Positions 47,411 to 55,849 are shown, counted from the stretch's first letter. The stretch: 64,000 nt of DNA from CAWAPS01 sp963783945 (GCA_963783945.1 CAWAPS010000005.1:1-64000), one strand, 5' to 3'. Made by a program: numbers and translations. The notes: generated from the letters alone by a model not told the origin.

Positions 47411-47500
47411 GGGCCCGCCACGAAACAACTTGGAACAAGTCCTGTGCCACGACATGCATGTTTACAAGAGAATTGCGTCAAGTTGTTTCGTGGCGGGCCC
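47411..47500 (+). mobile_element. 90-bp MITE-like element, copy 1
   Basis: The element begins GGGCCCGCCACGAAACAACT and ends with the exact inverse of its first 22 bases. The 46-base centre holds the palindrome ACATGCATGT. Flanks are TCA on both sides, a 3-bp target duplication. The sequence is identical, in reverse orientation, to 53784-53873. It is too short to encode a transposase and would be mobilised in trans. TNA-type 3-bp duplications are known for the IS1031 group of the IS5 family. Confidence 0.85.
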
Positions 47501-47721
47501 TCAGAGGGCTGTTGGCTCCGGGGCCCGGCACAGCGGCTGCCTCCCCATCCCGGTGCTCGAGGCGAGGCTCTCCCGCTGATTCCGACGAGCGCGCTACCAC
47601 TTGACGCCCCGCGTCTGCGCCCACCTTGGGCCTTTGTCCCACCACGTGCGCGGATCACATGCGCAGCAGACTGTCTTCTACGCGACGGGTCGCCAGTCAT
47701 GAAGTTTGGATCGGGAGTCGC

Positions 47722-48864
47722 TCACAATGTGCTCCACTCTCGACCGAACCACCGTTGGATGCGGCTTGATCCAAATTCCATCTTGTCCTGAGCCAGAGCG
47801 ACCGATGGCGCCTCATAGGTCCCAGTCGGCGCCTGCCCGCTCATGAATGTGACGGTCACTCGTGCCACTTGGTCATTCCCGAACTCGAGGTAGCACATGC
47901 CCAGCCCGTCGTACTCCGAAGTGGTGGTCTCCGACCGGATGAGCGCGGCGATGCGATCGGCAGCGACCGCGCCCTGCCTCTCCGAGAACACACCTGCCTT
48001 CGGTGTACCCACGCTCGTCACATCGCCGAGGGCGTAGACCCCTGGGTATTTCGTCTCCAGCGTCAGTGGGTTGACGGGTATCCACCCATCGACGGCCATT
48101 CCGGACTCGGCGACCACGGCCGGCACCCGATGCTTGGGCACGGCAAGGAAGAGATCGTAGGCCATCTCCGACCCGTCCGCGAAGACCGCCACCTTTCGGG
48201 CGGGATCAAGCTCACGCACCGTGGTGTTTGGGTACCACCCGATCCCCCGGGCCTCGAACGCAGCCAACAGCGCCTCCGACGCCGCGGGCGAGGGCGGGAT
48301 CGGGACGGGCAGCGGCATGACCAAGGAGATCTCTGAGCGGGCGCGCGACCCTCGCGAGGTGAGAAAGTCGTGCATCAGCAGCGCCGTCTCGCTGGGGGCG
48401 GGTGGGCACTTGAACGGTGTCGAGGTGACGCCGACGACGACGCGGCCGCCTTCGAAGTTCGCGAGTACTTCGCGTAGGGCGAACGCCGCGTCGGGCGTAT
48501 AGAACTCGTACCCGCCCTCGAGCAGTCCCGGCGTTGCCTCGGGGTCGAGGTCGGCGCCCAGTGCGACGACGAGGATGTCGGCTTCGAACGCCCCGGCGCT
48601 GGTTTCGACGACCTTCGCCACCGGGTCGATACCGGTGACGCTTGCCTGCACGAACTGGACCCCCGGCTTCACCAGGTCGGCGTAGGAGTGGTGGACGGCC
48701 TCCGCCTCGGTCCGGCCGAACATCACATCAAGTTTCGAGAAGCCGAAGATGAACCCGTCAGCCTTGTCGATAAGGACGAGCTCAACACCCCCTTCCAACT
48801 CCTCCGACAACTTCGTAGTCAGCTCCAGACCACCGAACCCTGCCCCTAGGACGACAACTCGCAT
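47722..48864 (-). CDS. FAD-dependent pyridine nucleotide-disulfide oxidoreductase (SQR/NDH-2-like)
   Basis: ATG 48864 gives 380 aa. It starts with a dinucleotide fold MRVVVLGAGFGGLELTTKLS and LVLIDKADGFIFGFSKLDVM. Further motifs are ILVVALGADLDPEATPGLLE, VVVGVTSTPFKCPPAPSETA and GVYALGDVTSVGTPKAGVFS (FAD-binding GD near residue 290). The CPPAP segment and lack of a CxxxxC pair resemble sulfide:quinone oxidoreductase-like flavoproteins without the usual cysteine set. Electron acceptor and substrate are unknown. GAGAGGG precedes the chosen start; ATG 48894 is an alternative. Confidence 0.85.
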   Translation of the reverse strand: MRVVVLGAGFGGLELTTKLSEELEGGVELVLIDKADGFIFGFSKLDVMFGRTEAEAVHHSYADLVKPGVQFVQASVTGIDPVAKVVETSAGAFEADILVVALGADLDPEATPGLLEGGYEFYTPDAAFALREVLANFEGGRVVVGVTSTPFKCPPAPSETALLMHDFLTSRGSRARSEISLVMPLPVPIPPSPAASEALLAAFEARGIGWYPNTTVRELDPARKVAVFADGSEMAYDLFLAVPKHRVPAVVAESGMAVDGWIPVNPLTLETKYPGVYALGDVTSVGTPKAGVFSERQGAVAADRIAALIRSETTTSEYDGLGMCYLEFGNDQVARVTVTFMSGQAPTGTYEAPSVALAQDKMEFGSSRIQRWFGREWSTL

Positions 48865-48948
48865 ACGCCGACCATACCCTCTCAATGCAGACATCGACGA
48901 GATGAGGGTCCGCTCCGAGTCGTTGGAGCTCAACCGTACAACGAGCCG

Positions 48949-49143
48949 GTGCTCACCGACGAGGAATGGCGTGCTCTGCCGCCGACCGAGGTCGCGGACC
49001 TAGCCCGCCGGTTGTCCGGTTTGCTGGCGCCGGCTGCGGTTCTGCCCGAAATGCGGCGTCGCCGGCATCGCTTCATCATGGTCGTCACAACCGCGTGCGT
49101 CCTGCTGATCCCGTGGACGGTCTTTCTGCGCTGCCTTCGTTGA
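48949..49143 (+). CDS. Small membrane protein, probably truncated
   Basis: GTG 48949 opens a 64-aa frame, MLTDEEWRALPPTEVADLAR ... HRFIMVVTTACVLLIPWTVF, with one clear membrane helix at the end. Related actinobacterial proteins normally continue with a second helix after the WTVFL motif, whereas here a stop follows within five residues. A frameshift near 49130 may have removed the second helix. It is divergent from the flavoprotein gene. Confidence 0.5.
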   Translation: MLTDEEWRALPPTEVADLARRLSGLLAPAAVLPEMRRRRHRFIMVVTTACVLLIPWTVFLRCLR

Positions 49144-49391
49144 GCCGCCGCTGGGCTGGCTACTCAGCGTCGTCGGGATCCGCCTGTTGCGATTCGTCGT
49201 TCTCCGGGCCCGAAGTCTCAGCCAGCCCGAGGGTCCTAGCTCTCTGTGTCGCACCGCGGTATTCGGAATTCCGGGGCTGATTTCAGGCGCGGAGTCCCCC
49301 AGGAGCAGGTGGCGGTCCTGGCTGCCGTCCGTCCGCCAGTGGTGACCGCGGTGCCCACCTTCGGGGCGTTGTCGGAGGTGCAGAACAAGAA

Positions 49392-49841
49392 CTATTCAAT
49401 ATACGGCTGCGGCATTCCGGCATGAATCTCCAGCCACTCTGCCCCTTCGGGACCTGCAGTCCAGGAATAGTTCATGTCGGGGCTGAAGTAGCCCATGCCA
49501 GCCGTCGTCTTACGGTTTCCGTAGTTGAGCGACCCTTTGATCACGTAGGTGATCTGATGCGTCCCGTGTCTATGAGGCTTCACCTTGCCCCCCGGTCCAA
49601 TGGACTCATGGGTAACAACAAGGTTTGGTGATATGAGGATCGTCTTGGTGAGGAGATCACGGCCAAACCGATCAAACCAATTCTGCTTTTCCTCGTCGCT
49701 GAATCCCTGCTCCTCAACGAAGTCTGCTATGGATTGTGCCGGCAAATCATCGATGGAATAGAAAAATGGACGACTTGGCTCGTCAACGCCACTCGTCTCT
49801 TTGTCCTGCTCGATCTCGGATGCTCCCGTCTTTCCAGCCAC
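49392..49841 (-). CDS. Cupin-domain protein
   Basis: GTG 49841 after GGGAGGG gives 149 aa. The cupin barrel shows GGKVKPHRHGTHQITYVIKG (metal-ligand histidines) and GMGYFSPDMNYSWTAGPEGA. An N-terminal stretch of about 50 residues precedes it, with IADFVEEQGFSDEEKQNWFD. Single-domain cupins of this kind bind ligands, or act as dioxygenases or isomerases; the function is unknown. No strong link to the neighbouring SnoaL-like gene is visible other than orientation. Confidence 0.85.
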   Translation of the reverse strand: MAGKTGASEIEQDKETSGVDEPSRPFFYSIDDLPAQSIADFVEEQGFSDEEKQNWFDRFGRDLLTKTILISPNLVVTHESIGPGGKVKPHRHGTHQITYVIKGSLNYGNRKTTAGMGYFSPDMNYSWTAGPEGAEWLEIHAGMPQPYIE

Positions 49842-50055
49842 TGGTCCCTCCCGTCTCGTTCCCACACTCGAAGGTTCGTGAGTAATACCAAGCGGCTGCC
49901 ATATTAGCGTCATTCCGGGATGGGTGGCTCGGTTGCCTTCGTTTAGCGGACATCCACAATGATGGCGTTGTGGTTCAGGCTAGATGTCCGGTTGACAGAA
50001 CCGGGGGAGTGACCGACCACTCTTGTCCTGCTCGATCCTGGGCTACGGCGGCGGC

Positions 50056-50514
50056 CTACGACAGGCCAGCAAACAAGTCGAAGCTGCCGTACTTCTCGAC
50101 GATCTTCCATTCGTACCCATTGCACTTCCAGCCGTCTGCGCTGCGCACGAACCCAGTGGTCTGAAAGCCGAGGCTCTCGTAGAACCGACCCTCGCGGCTG
50201 CCGATCCCCTTGTGCATGGCGCGGATCCTGATGTTAGCGGTGGCCTTGTCACCCGTGATGATCGGGGTGAAGTTGAAGACCTGGTGACACGTGACGATCT
50301 CTTCGTGCGCCAACATCTTCAGCGTCATGTTAATTAGCTCGGCAAGGCCCTTGGACGTTTTCGGGATCCCCGTTGGTGACGCCCACACCACTTCGACATC
50401 ATCACTATAGAAATTCTTGAAGCCGTCGAAGTTTTTGAAGTCCACATCGTCGAAATGTTTGTTGACCGAGTCAATGATCGCGATGCGATCAACGATACCC
50501 TCTATCTCGCTCAT
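50056..50514 (-). CDS. SnoaL-like (NTF2-fold) protein
   Basis: ATG 50514 after AAGGAG gives 152 aa. The NTF2 cone fold is indicated by IAIIDSVNKHFDDVDFKNFD, SDDVEVVWASPTGIPKTSKG and the C-terminal strand GFVRSADGWKCNGYEWKIVE. Family members act as ketosteroid-isomerase-like or dehydratase-type enzymes or as small ligand-binding proteins. Catalytic residues cannot be assigned. It lies downstream of no gene on its strand within 250 bases and upstream of the cupin gene. Confidence 0.85.
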   Translation of the reverse strand: MSEIEGIVDRIAIIDSVNKHFDDVDFKNFDGFKNFYSDDVEVVWASPTGIPKTSKGLAELINMTLKMLAHEEIVTCHQVFNFTPIITGDKATANIRIRAMHKGIGSREGRFYESLGFQTTGFVRSADGWKCNGYEWKIVEKYGSFDLFAGLS

Positions 50515-50801
50515 TGCTGCTCCTTTGCCATGACGGGCAGTATCAAACTCCACCGCGGAAAACGCATTGTACGCAAACACCGCGGTCGGGCACCAGATGC
50601 GATCTTGTTCAAACGACGCCGAGTTGCTCCATTGAGCAACCCTCGGGACGTGGCACCCGCTGCCAGGACCACCTGTACGAGGTCCGCGCCCTGATATCGG
50701 GTCGCTCAAAGTCCCTCGTCCCAGGCTGACCGGGGTGCGACCGACGACGCACGCTTAGTTGCGCTATTGGGACATTTGAGACGACCGGTCGGCCGAGCGT
50801 C

Positions 50802-52109
50802 TCATCCAGCATCTCCGTGCCGTGGCGGTCCCGGAGCCGCCGGGGTGAACTCCAGGTCCAGGTCGACCATCCCGCGGAGGAGGTAGGTCGCCGCCCAGTT
50901 GAGCCGCGGCGCGCCCGGCGGCCCGTGGCGCGGCGCCGACAGACGGATGTCGCTCATCCGGTCGAGGATCCGCTCGACGCTCACTCGTGCCTCGACGCGA
51001 GCGAGCGGCGCACCGACGCAGGAGTGGATGCCCCGCCCGAAGGCGAGGTGCTCACGCCGGTTCGGCCGATCGATGTCGAGCCGCTGGGGGTCCGGGAAGT
51101 GCTTGGGGTCGCGGTTTCCCGCGCCCAGGAGCATCAGAACGATCGTCCCCGCCCGCAGCTCGACGCCGGCTACCGTCGTCGTTCTCGTCACGATCCGGTG
51201 GAGGCTTTTCGCCGGACCCTCGAGCCGTAGCAGCTCCTCGACGAAGTCCGGGATCCGGTGGCGGTCCTGCCGCAACCGCTTCTGCAGATCCAGGTCCTCC
51301 GCGAGGAACACCATCGCCGACGCCAGCAGGCGCGCCGTCGTCTCCTGCCCCGCGGCGAAGAGGAAGGTCGCGGCATGGACGACGTCGGGGACCGACGGGA
51401 GCGTCCCGTCCGGGAACGTCGCGGTGGCCATCGCCGTGAGCGCGTCGTGCCGTGGCGACCGTCTGCGGTCCTCGACGTAATCGGAGAAATAGCCGTCGAG
51501 CCACTCCAGCGAGTTCCCCGTCTGGTACTCACCCTGGCGCGCCGCCTCGATGGCGCCGGGGTTCTGCGACGCCAGCCGGTGCACGAAGTGGCGGTGGTCG
51601 TCCTCGGGCACGCCCAGGAGGTCGGCGATGACCAACAGCGCGAACGGCTGCGAGTACTGGCCGATGAACTCGCATCGACCGGCCTCGACGAACTCGTCAA
51701 GCTGACGGTCGGCGAGCTCCCACATGAACGCCTCGTTCTCCCGCAGCCGGTTAGGCGTGAACAACCGCCCTAAAAGCGACCGGTGCATGGTGTGCTCTGG
51801 CGGGTCGTAGGTCTGAAGCAGGTTGCGCGCCGGCAGCTGATCGCGGTGGGCGTTGAGCTGCTCCCGGATGTCGTCGCCCTCAGGTGTGAACGGGAGCGGC
51901 GGGAACGGCCCGCTAGCCGAGTTCGCCGACGAGAACGTCTGCGGGTCGCGGCTGACCTCCCGGATCTCGTCGTAGCCGACGACGACGGCGACGCCCTCGT
52001 AGGGCGCCAGCCAGACGTTCCCCTGCTCCCGGATCCACTCGTAGTAGGGGTACGGATCTGCCGCCAGTGACCCGTCGAGGTAGAAGTTGGTCGAGGCGAA
52101 GTCGGGCAC
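50802..52109 (-). CDS. Cytochrome P450
   Basis: The 435-aa protein has the P450 landmarks: I-helix FLFAAGQETTARLLASAMVF (AGxET), K-helix EELLRLEGPAKSLHR (ExxR region), and the heme loop LAFGRGIHSCVGAPLARVEA with the axial cysteine. It hydroxylates a hydrophobic substrate using electrons from a ferredoxin or flavodoxin partner not found here. It is divergent from an ArsR-AHSA1 operon with which it shares a regulatory gap carrying half-sites GTAAC/GTTAC. Confidence 0.95.
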   Translation of the reverse strand: MPDFASTNFYLDGSLAADPYPYYEWIREQGNVWLAPYEGVAVVVGYDEIREVSRDPQTFSSANSASGPFPPLPFTPEGDDIREQLNAHRDQLPARNLLQTYDPPEHTMHRSLLGRLFTPNRLRENEAFMWELADRQLDEFVEAGRCEFIGQYSQPFALLVIADLLGVPEDDHRHFVHRLASQNPGAIEAARQGEYQTGNSLEWLDGYFSDYVEDRRRSPRHDALTAMATATFPDGTLPSVPDVVHAATFLFAAGQETTARLLASAMVFLAEDLDLQKRLRQDRHRIPDFVEELLRLEGPAKSLHRIVTRTTTVAGVELRAGTIVLMLLGAGNRDPKHFPDPQRLDIDRPNRREHLAFGRGIHSCVGAPLARVEARVSVERILDRMSDIRLSAPRHGPPGAPRLNWAATYLLRGMVDLDLEFTPAAPGPPRHGDAG

Positions 52110-52181
52110 CGTCGGACGCTATCACCCCGTTTAGCGGAGCTTGAAGGGCGAGGTTAGGGGCCGACCTCTCTTGCCTGATCG

Positions 52182-52218
52182 GTAACGTTTCAGTTACGGT
52201 AGCTGAGCCGTTACTGAG
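52182..52218. promoter_or_regulatory. Shared operator candidate between P450 and ArsR operon
   Basis: The divergent gap 52110-52294 contains GTAAC (52182-52186), GTTAC (52193-52197) and GTTAC (52210-52214). CAGTTACGG and CCGTTACTG form an inverted repeat with one mismatch. This is the natural place for ArsR to bind and could control both directions. Binding is inferred. Confidence 0.5.
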
Positions 52219-52294
52219 CGACAGGTGGAACCGATGCGGGTCTGTGAGGCGAAGTCGATGATCACGTCGAGCCCGGAGGTGGTACGGGCGGCAC

Positions 52295-52624
52295 ATGCCT
52301 AGCGCGGAGGCGAGCGGGGATCCCTTCGAGGCGCTGGGCGATGCCACTCGACGGGAGATCCTTCGGCTGCTGAGCGGCAACGACATGGCCGTTCACGAGA
52401 TCGCCGCGGTCTTGCCGATCAGCCGCCCGGCGGTTTCGCGTCACCTGCGGCTGTTGAAGGACGCGGGGATGGTGGCCGAGCAGGCGCAAGGGACTCGCCA
52501 CATCTACCACCTGCAGGAGGAAGGCCTGCGGGCCGTGCAAACCTACCTCGAGGGAGTGTGGGGTCAGGCGGCGCAAAGGTTCCGGCTATTGGCCGAGAAC
52601 ACGAACCCAGGCCCTCGCCCATGA
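52295..52624 (+). CDS. ArsR-family transcriptional regulator
   Basis: The 109-aa protein is a compact ArsR winged helix: FEALGDATRREILRLLSGND, VHEIAAVLPISRPAVSRHLR (recognition helix) and LKDAGMVAEQAQGTRHIYHL (wing). No metal-binding Cys pair is visible. ArsR regulators fused to or co-encoded with AHSA1/SRPBCC proteins are a common pair. Its stop overlaps the SRPBCC start (ATGA). Confidence 0.93.
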   Translation: MPSAEASGDPFEALGDATRREILRLLSGNDMAVHEIAAVLPISRPAVSRHLRLLKDAGMVAEQAQGTRHIYHLQEEGLRAVQTYLEGVWGQAAQRFRLLAENTNPGPRP

Positions 52625-53070
52625 TTTCTCCACTTCGGATCACTTTCGAGGTGGCCTGTCCGGCCGAGCATGCGTTCGACATGTGGACGTCCCGGATCGG
52701 TACTTGGTGGCCGACAGATCACACCGTGACCGGCGAACGTGACCTGCTCGTCGTGCTCGAGGGTGGCGTCGGTGGGCGCATCTTCGAGCGGACTGGCGAT
52801 GGCGTCGAGCATGACTGGGGCGTGGTGACCGTCTGGGAACCGCCGACGCATCTGTCCTATCTGTGGCACCTCGGCGGCGATCCAGGCCAGTCGACAGATG
52901 TTCAGATCCGCTTCGTGGCGCTTGGCCCGCGGGAGACCCGAATCGAGGTCGAGCATCGGGGCTGGGAGCGACTCGGTGAGATGGCCGACGGATGGCGAGA
53001 CCGCAACCGGATTGGCTGGGAAACCTTGCTGCCGCACTTTGCCGCGGCAATCGAGAGAAGGGACGGCTGA
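52621..53070 (+). CDS. SRPBCC (AHSA1-type) protein
   Basis: ATG 52621 overlaps the arsR stop; 149 aa. ITFEVACPAEHAFDMWTSRI, GTWWPTDHTVTGERDLLVVL and WDVYL-like WGVVTVWEPPTHLSYLWHLG mark the SRPBCC fold, which forms a hydrophobic pocket. It is the standard partner of ArsR in this arrangement and probably binds or alters the inducing ligand. A DUF6855-type gene follows with no spacing (TGA then ATG). Confidence 0.9.
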   Translation: MISPLRITFEVACPAEHAFDMWTSRIGTWWPTDHTVTGERDLLVVLEGGVGGRIFERTGDGVEHDWGVVTVWEPPTHLSYLWHLGGDPGQSTDVQIRFVALGPRETRIEVEHRGWERLGEMADGWRDRNRIGWETLLPHFAAAIERRDG

Positions 53071-53493
53071 ATGGCTGCAGGGACCAAGGACGATCCGTGG
53101 ATCCTGAAAACTCCACCGGGGACCTCGGAGTACTCGATGTACAACGACCGCGACGCTGACCCACCGGCGCTGGTGTGCCAGGTCGGCTCGACCACCCTGA
53201 GATATAACCTGCGGGCGGTTGAAGACCTCCACTCCTGGCTGGTCGGGCAAGACGACTGGGTTCCCCTGGGTGCGGCGGATGAGCAGAAGCCGGCCGCCGT
53301 CGGCACCGTCGAGGCCTGGGGACGCTCGTCGGACAACCCGGTCGGCGGTTGGTACGGACTGCGCAAGGGCTACCGCGGGCGCTTCGGGATGTACCTGCCG
53401 CCGCTGCTGGAGGAGCTCGGCCTGGCCGAGCTGACCCACGACGGCCGCAACAACCGAATCCGGGCGATCCCCGTGAAGGGCCAGGCACGATGA
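53071..53493 (+). CDS. DUF6855-like protein
   Basis: The 140-aa protein begins MAAGTKDDPWILKTPPGTSE and contains GSTTLRYNLRAVEDLHSWLV and VEAWGRSSDNPVGGWYGLRK. This resembles the conserved DUF6855 family often encoded after ArsR-SRPBCC pairs (family name from memory). The function is unknown. It starts immediately after the SRPBCC stop and its own stop overlaps the next gene (ATGA). Confidence 0.75.
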   Translation: MAAGTKDDPWILKTPPGTSEYSMYNDRDADPPALVCQVGSTTLRYNLRAVEDLHSWLVGQDDWVPLGAADEQKPAAVGTVEAWGRSSDNPVGGWYGLRKGYRGRFGMYLPPLLEELGLAELTHDGRNNRIRAIPVKGQAR

Positions 53494-53783
53494 GCAGAGC
53501 CACAGTCGTGCGCTATACGACCCGGCCCGAAGCGGCCGAAGAGAACGAACGACTGATAGCCGCGGTTTTCGCACAACTCGCCGCCGAGCGGCCCACCGGC
53601 ATGCGCTATGTCGCGATGCGACTCAACGATGGCGTCAGCTTCGTGCACGTAGCCCTCTTCGACGGGGATAACAACCCCTTAACCGCTCTGGGTGCCTTTG
53701 GTGACTTCGTCTCGGCCGTCGACACGCGCTGCGTGGAAGGGCCGGATCCCGCGATCGGAACCGTGATCGGCGACTACGGGTAA
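53490..53783 (+). CDS. Small dimeric alpha/beta-barrel protein (ABM-like)
   Basis: ATG 53490 overlaps the preceding stop (ATGA); 97 aa. RATVVRYTTRPEAAEENERL, MRYVAMRLNDGVSFVHVALF and GDFVSAVDTRCVEGP resemble small ABM-type barrels. It is the last gene of the ArsR operon. Its stop codon TAA is also the left target duplication of MITE copy 2, so insertion occurred exactly at, or re-created, the stop. Loss of a few C-terminal residues by the insertion cannot be excluded. Confidence 0.75.
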   Translation: MSRATVVRYTTRPEAAEENERLIAAVFAQLAAERPTGMRYVAMRLNDGVSFVHVALFDGDNNPLTALGAFGDFVSAVDTRCVEGPDPAIGTVIGDYG

Positions 53784-53873
53784 GGGCCCGCCACGAAACA
53801 ACTTGACGCAATTCTCTTGTAAACATGCATGTCGTGGCACAGGACTTGTTCCAAGTTGTTTCGTGGCGGGCCC
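53784..53873 (-). mobile_element. 90-bp MITE-like element, copy 2
   Basis: This is a perfect reverse-complement copy of 47411-47500 with the same 22-bp terminal inverted repeats. It is flanked by TAA on both sides, the left TAA being the stop codon of the preceding gene. Identity between copies 6.3 kb apart implies very recent transposition or gene conversion. Confidence 0.85.
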
Positions 53874-54064
53874 TAACGCCACAATCTCCATGAGACGGCG
53901 ATCTGGTCCCACCCGATGAAGGGGGTAGCAGCCGGTCGAGTATCCCCATGGGATCCTCAACTCGCCTGGAGGACCTTCCGTCGATTTCCCCGCCACGCTG
54001 GTGTTGGGGCGGCACCTCTAACATGATGCAGACTGTTACTTAAAGCGAAAAGGGGGATCAGCTG

Positions 54065-54562
54065 GTGGAGCCGGGATCAGTTGAAGATCGTCTGCGCCAG
54101 ATAGAGGCTCGAGAAGCCATCTCGAGGACGATCGCGCTGTACGGGCAGTTTCTCGATGATCGGCGCTTTGACGAGTTCGGTGACCTATTCGCGCCGGATG
54201 GGGTGTGGGCGATTCCCGGTATGTCGCTAGAAGGTCGACAGCAGATCGTCGAGGTGCTCCGGAAGTTGGAGAAGGGCGGTCCTGGGAGCGTTAAGCACGT
54301 CTCTCTTCACTCGGTAATCGTTCTCGACGAGCCGAACCGGGCCCGGGCTTGGACAGATCTGCTCGCCTTGGTGCCCGCCGACGGCGGTTGGGTGGTGGTG
54401 TCGACGGGACGCTACTACGACACTTTCGTGTGCACTGAGGGTCAATGGCGGTTCGCTGTCCGCAGGGCAGAGGTCTTTCCGATATCGACGCTTGCCGCGT
54501 TCGCGTCCGAGTCTTCGACGAGCGGACCGTTCGACGATCTACCGCCGACGCCGAGATTGTGA
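54065..54562 (+). CDS. SnoaL-like (NTF2-fold) protein
   Basis: GTG 54065 after AAAAGGGGG gives 165 aa. The NTF2 fold is shown by RLRQIEAREAISRTIALYGQ, FLDDRRFDEFGDLFAPDGVW and VRRAEVFPISTLAAFA. A conserved nuclear-transport-factor-2-like polar pocket can hold hydratase, isomerase or scaffold functions. It is not coupled to its neighbours. Confidence 0.8.
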   Translation: MEPGSVEDRLRQIEAREAISRTIALYGQFLDDRRFDEFGDLFAPDGVWAIPGMSLEGRQQIVEVLRKLEKGGPGSVKHVSLHSVIVLDEPNRARAWTDLLALVPADGGWVVVSTGRYYDTFVCTEGQWRFAVRRAEVFPISTLAAFASESSTSGPFDDLPPTPRL

Positions 54563-54601
54563 ATCAGGACATCGACCATCCTCACGGAGCGGGTTCGGGG
54601 G

Positions 54602-55066
54602 TCAGTACTCGTTCCGGAGGACGAAGAAGGAACCGCGGATGGTTCCCGCAAGCTTCGACTTCTGCCTCGCGAACTTGAACCGCGATGCGAGCTCGGCGGG
54701 GACTTCCATCCCTTCGGAGAGCTTGAACCCGACCGCCCGCTTCTTGGGGTCGTCGACGGTGTACATCACGTTGATCGACAGGCCGCTCTCGTAGAAGACG
54801 TAGGCAATTCGGATGTTCTCGACCTGGAAGGCCGTGGCCTCGAGAGGGCGGGACGAGATGACGATGTCGCGTTCTTCCTTGAGGATCCGGTGCACCCAGT
54901 CGATGGTCGTCTCGGCATTGCTCGCAGGCTCCACCGTGAAGACGTGGTCGTACTTGTTCTTGAAGTAGCGGGCCTCGTTGGCCCGTAGTCCAGCGAGGGT
55001 GGCCGCGACCGGCGACGACTCCAGACCGACGGTCGAGACGGTATTGAAATCCACGGTGTAGGGCAT
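54602..55066 (-). CDS. Conserved hypothetical protein
   Basis: ATG 55066 (or GTG 55069) gives 154 aa. The protein begins MPYTVDFNTVSTVGLESSPV and has YFKNKYDHVFTVEPASNAET and VNVMYT-like INVMYTVDDPKKRAVGFKLS. It is soluble, without obvious catalytic motifs. I recall related actinobacterial proteins only as hypothetical. It is convergent to the SnoaL-like gene. Confidence 0.6.
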   Translation of the reverse strand: MPYTVDFNTVSTVGLESSPVAATLAGLRANEARYFKNKYDHVFTVEPASNAETTIDWVHRILKEERDIVISSRPLEATAFQVENIRIAYVFYESGLSINVMYTVDDPKKRAVGFKLSEGMEVPAELASRFKFARQKSKLAGTIRGSFFVLRNEY

Positions 55067-55447
55067 CACGCACTCCCGAACCTTTCGGTCATGTCCGTTT
55101 TACGTCGGCCGGAGGATACCTCAGTCGAGAGTTCGTATTGTCAGCCATATCGATACCGCCCCGAAACCGGGTCGTGGCGAAACTGGCCCAGGAAGCCTGG
55201 TCAGGCTGAGCCGCTCGGGCTTACGGGCTGGACGGTCTCGCACCGCCTCGATCGCATCTGGTCGGACAGACCTCCGTCAGGGAAATCTCGTAGTCATTTT
55301 GTTTTCTCGTAGTAGTTACGGACGTTTTACGTGCGATTTGGCGCCGAGAAAACGAAATGTCTACGACTTTCGACGACGGGCGGTCGTTCTTCGGGACCAT
55401 CCAGGCGCTGCTGGTTGTTGAACAAGGTGGATGACATGGAGGAACCC
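55067..55447. other. Intergenic region containing a 21-bp inverted repeat
   Basis: This 381-base gap holds the inverted repeat at 55289-55365 and otherwise no supported gene. CGTTTTACGT appears twice (near 55095 and 55322), also unusual for this GC-rich context. Confidence 0.5.
55289..55365. repeat. 21-bp inverted repeat with 35-bp spacer
   Basis: CGTAGTCATTTTGTTTTCTC... at 55289-55309 pairs with ...GAGAAAACGAAATGTCTACG at 55345-55365 with two mismatches; weaker complementarity continues outwards for about six bases. It could be a small transposon relic or a strong hairpin. AT-rich ends set it apart from the MITE of this window, which has different termini. Confidence 0.65.
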
Positions 55448-55849
55448 ATGACCGCTGAGGTCAACAAGTCCGACGAGCAGTGGCGTAAGGAGCTGGGCGA
55501 CGAGGGGTACCGAGTGCTGCGTCGGGCCGGAACCGAGCGCGCCTTCACCGGCGAGTACTGGGACAACCACCGAGACGGGGTGTACCGCTGCGCCGGGTGC
55601 GGCCTCGAGCTGTTCTCCTCAGCTGCGAAGTTCGACTCAGGCACAGGCTGGCCTAGCTTCTACCAGCCCGCGACCGGCGACGCCGTGGAGACGGCACGGG
55701 ACTGGAAGATGCTTGTCCCCCGCACCGAGGTTCACTGCCGTCGATGCGGCGGCCACCTGGGCCACGTCTTCAACGACGGCCCCCGTCCGACCGGGAAGCG
55801 TTACTGCATCAACTCGTGCTCACTCACTTTCGACTCTGAGGAACGGTGA
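55448..55849 (+). CDS. msrB: Peptide-methionine (R)-S-oxide reductase MsrB
   Basis: ATG 55448 after GGAGG gives 133 aa. Four zinc cysteines (CAGCG and CRRCGG), the substrate loop AKFDSGTGWPSFYQPA and the catalytic site KRYCINSCSLTF are present. MsrB reduces protein methionine-R-sulfoxide in the cytosol with thioredoxin. The neighbouring glyoxalase-like genes also handle damaged or electrophilic compounds, but no operon is evident. Confidence 0.95.
   Translation: MTAEVNKSDEQWRKELGDEGYRVLRRAGTERAFTGEYWDNHRDGVYRCAGCGLELFSSAAKFDSGTGWPSFYQPATGDAVETARDWKMLVPRTEVHCRRCGGHLGHVFNDGPRPTGKRYCINSCSLTFDSEER

Noticed and set aside
47411..47500. A simple rho-independent terminator after the exporter
   Set aside because: A second perfect copy in the opposite orientation with its own target duplication shows it is a mobile element, even if it also terminates transcription.
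52564..53574. A 336-aa minus-strand protein
   Set aside because: It is antisense to the SRPBCC and DUF6855 genes, which overlap each other's starts and have recognisable folds.
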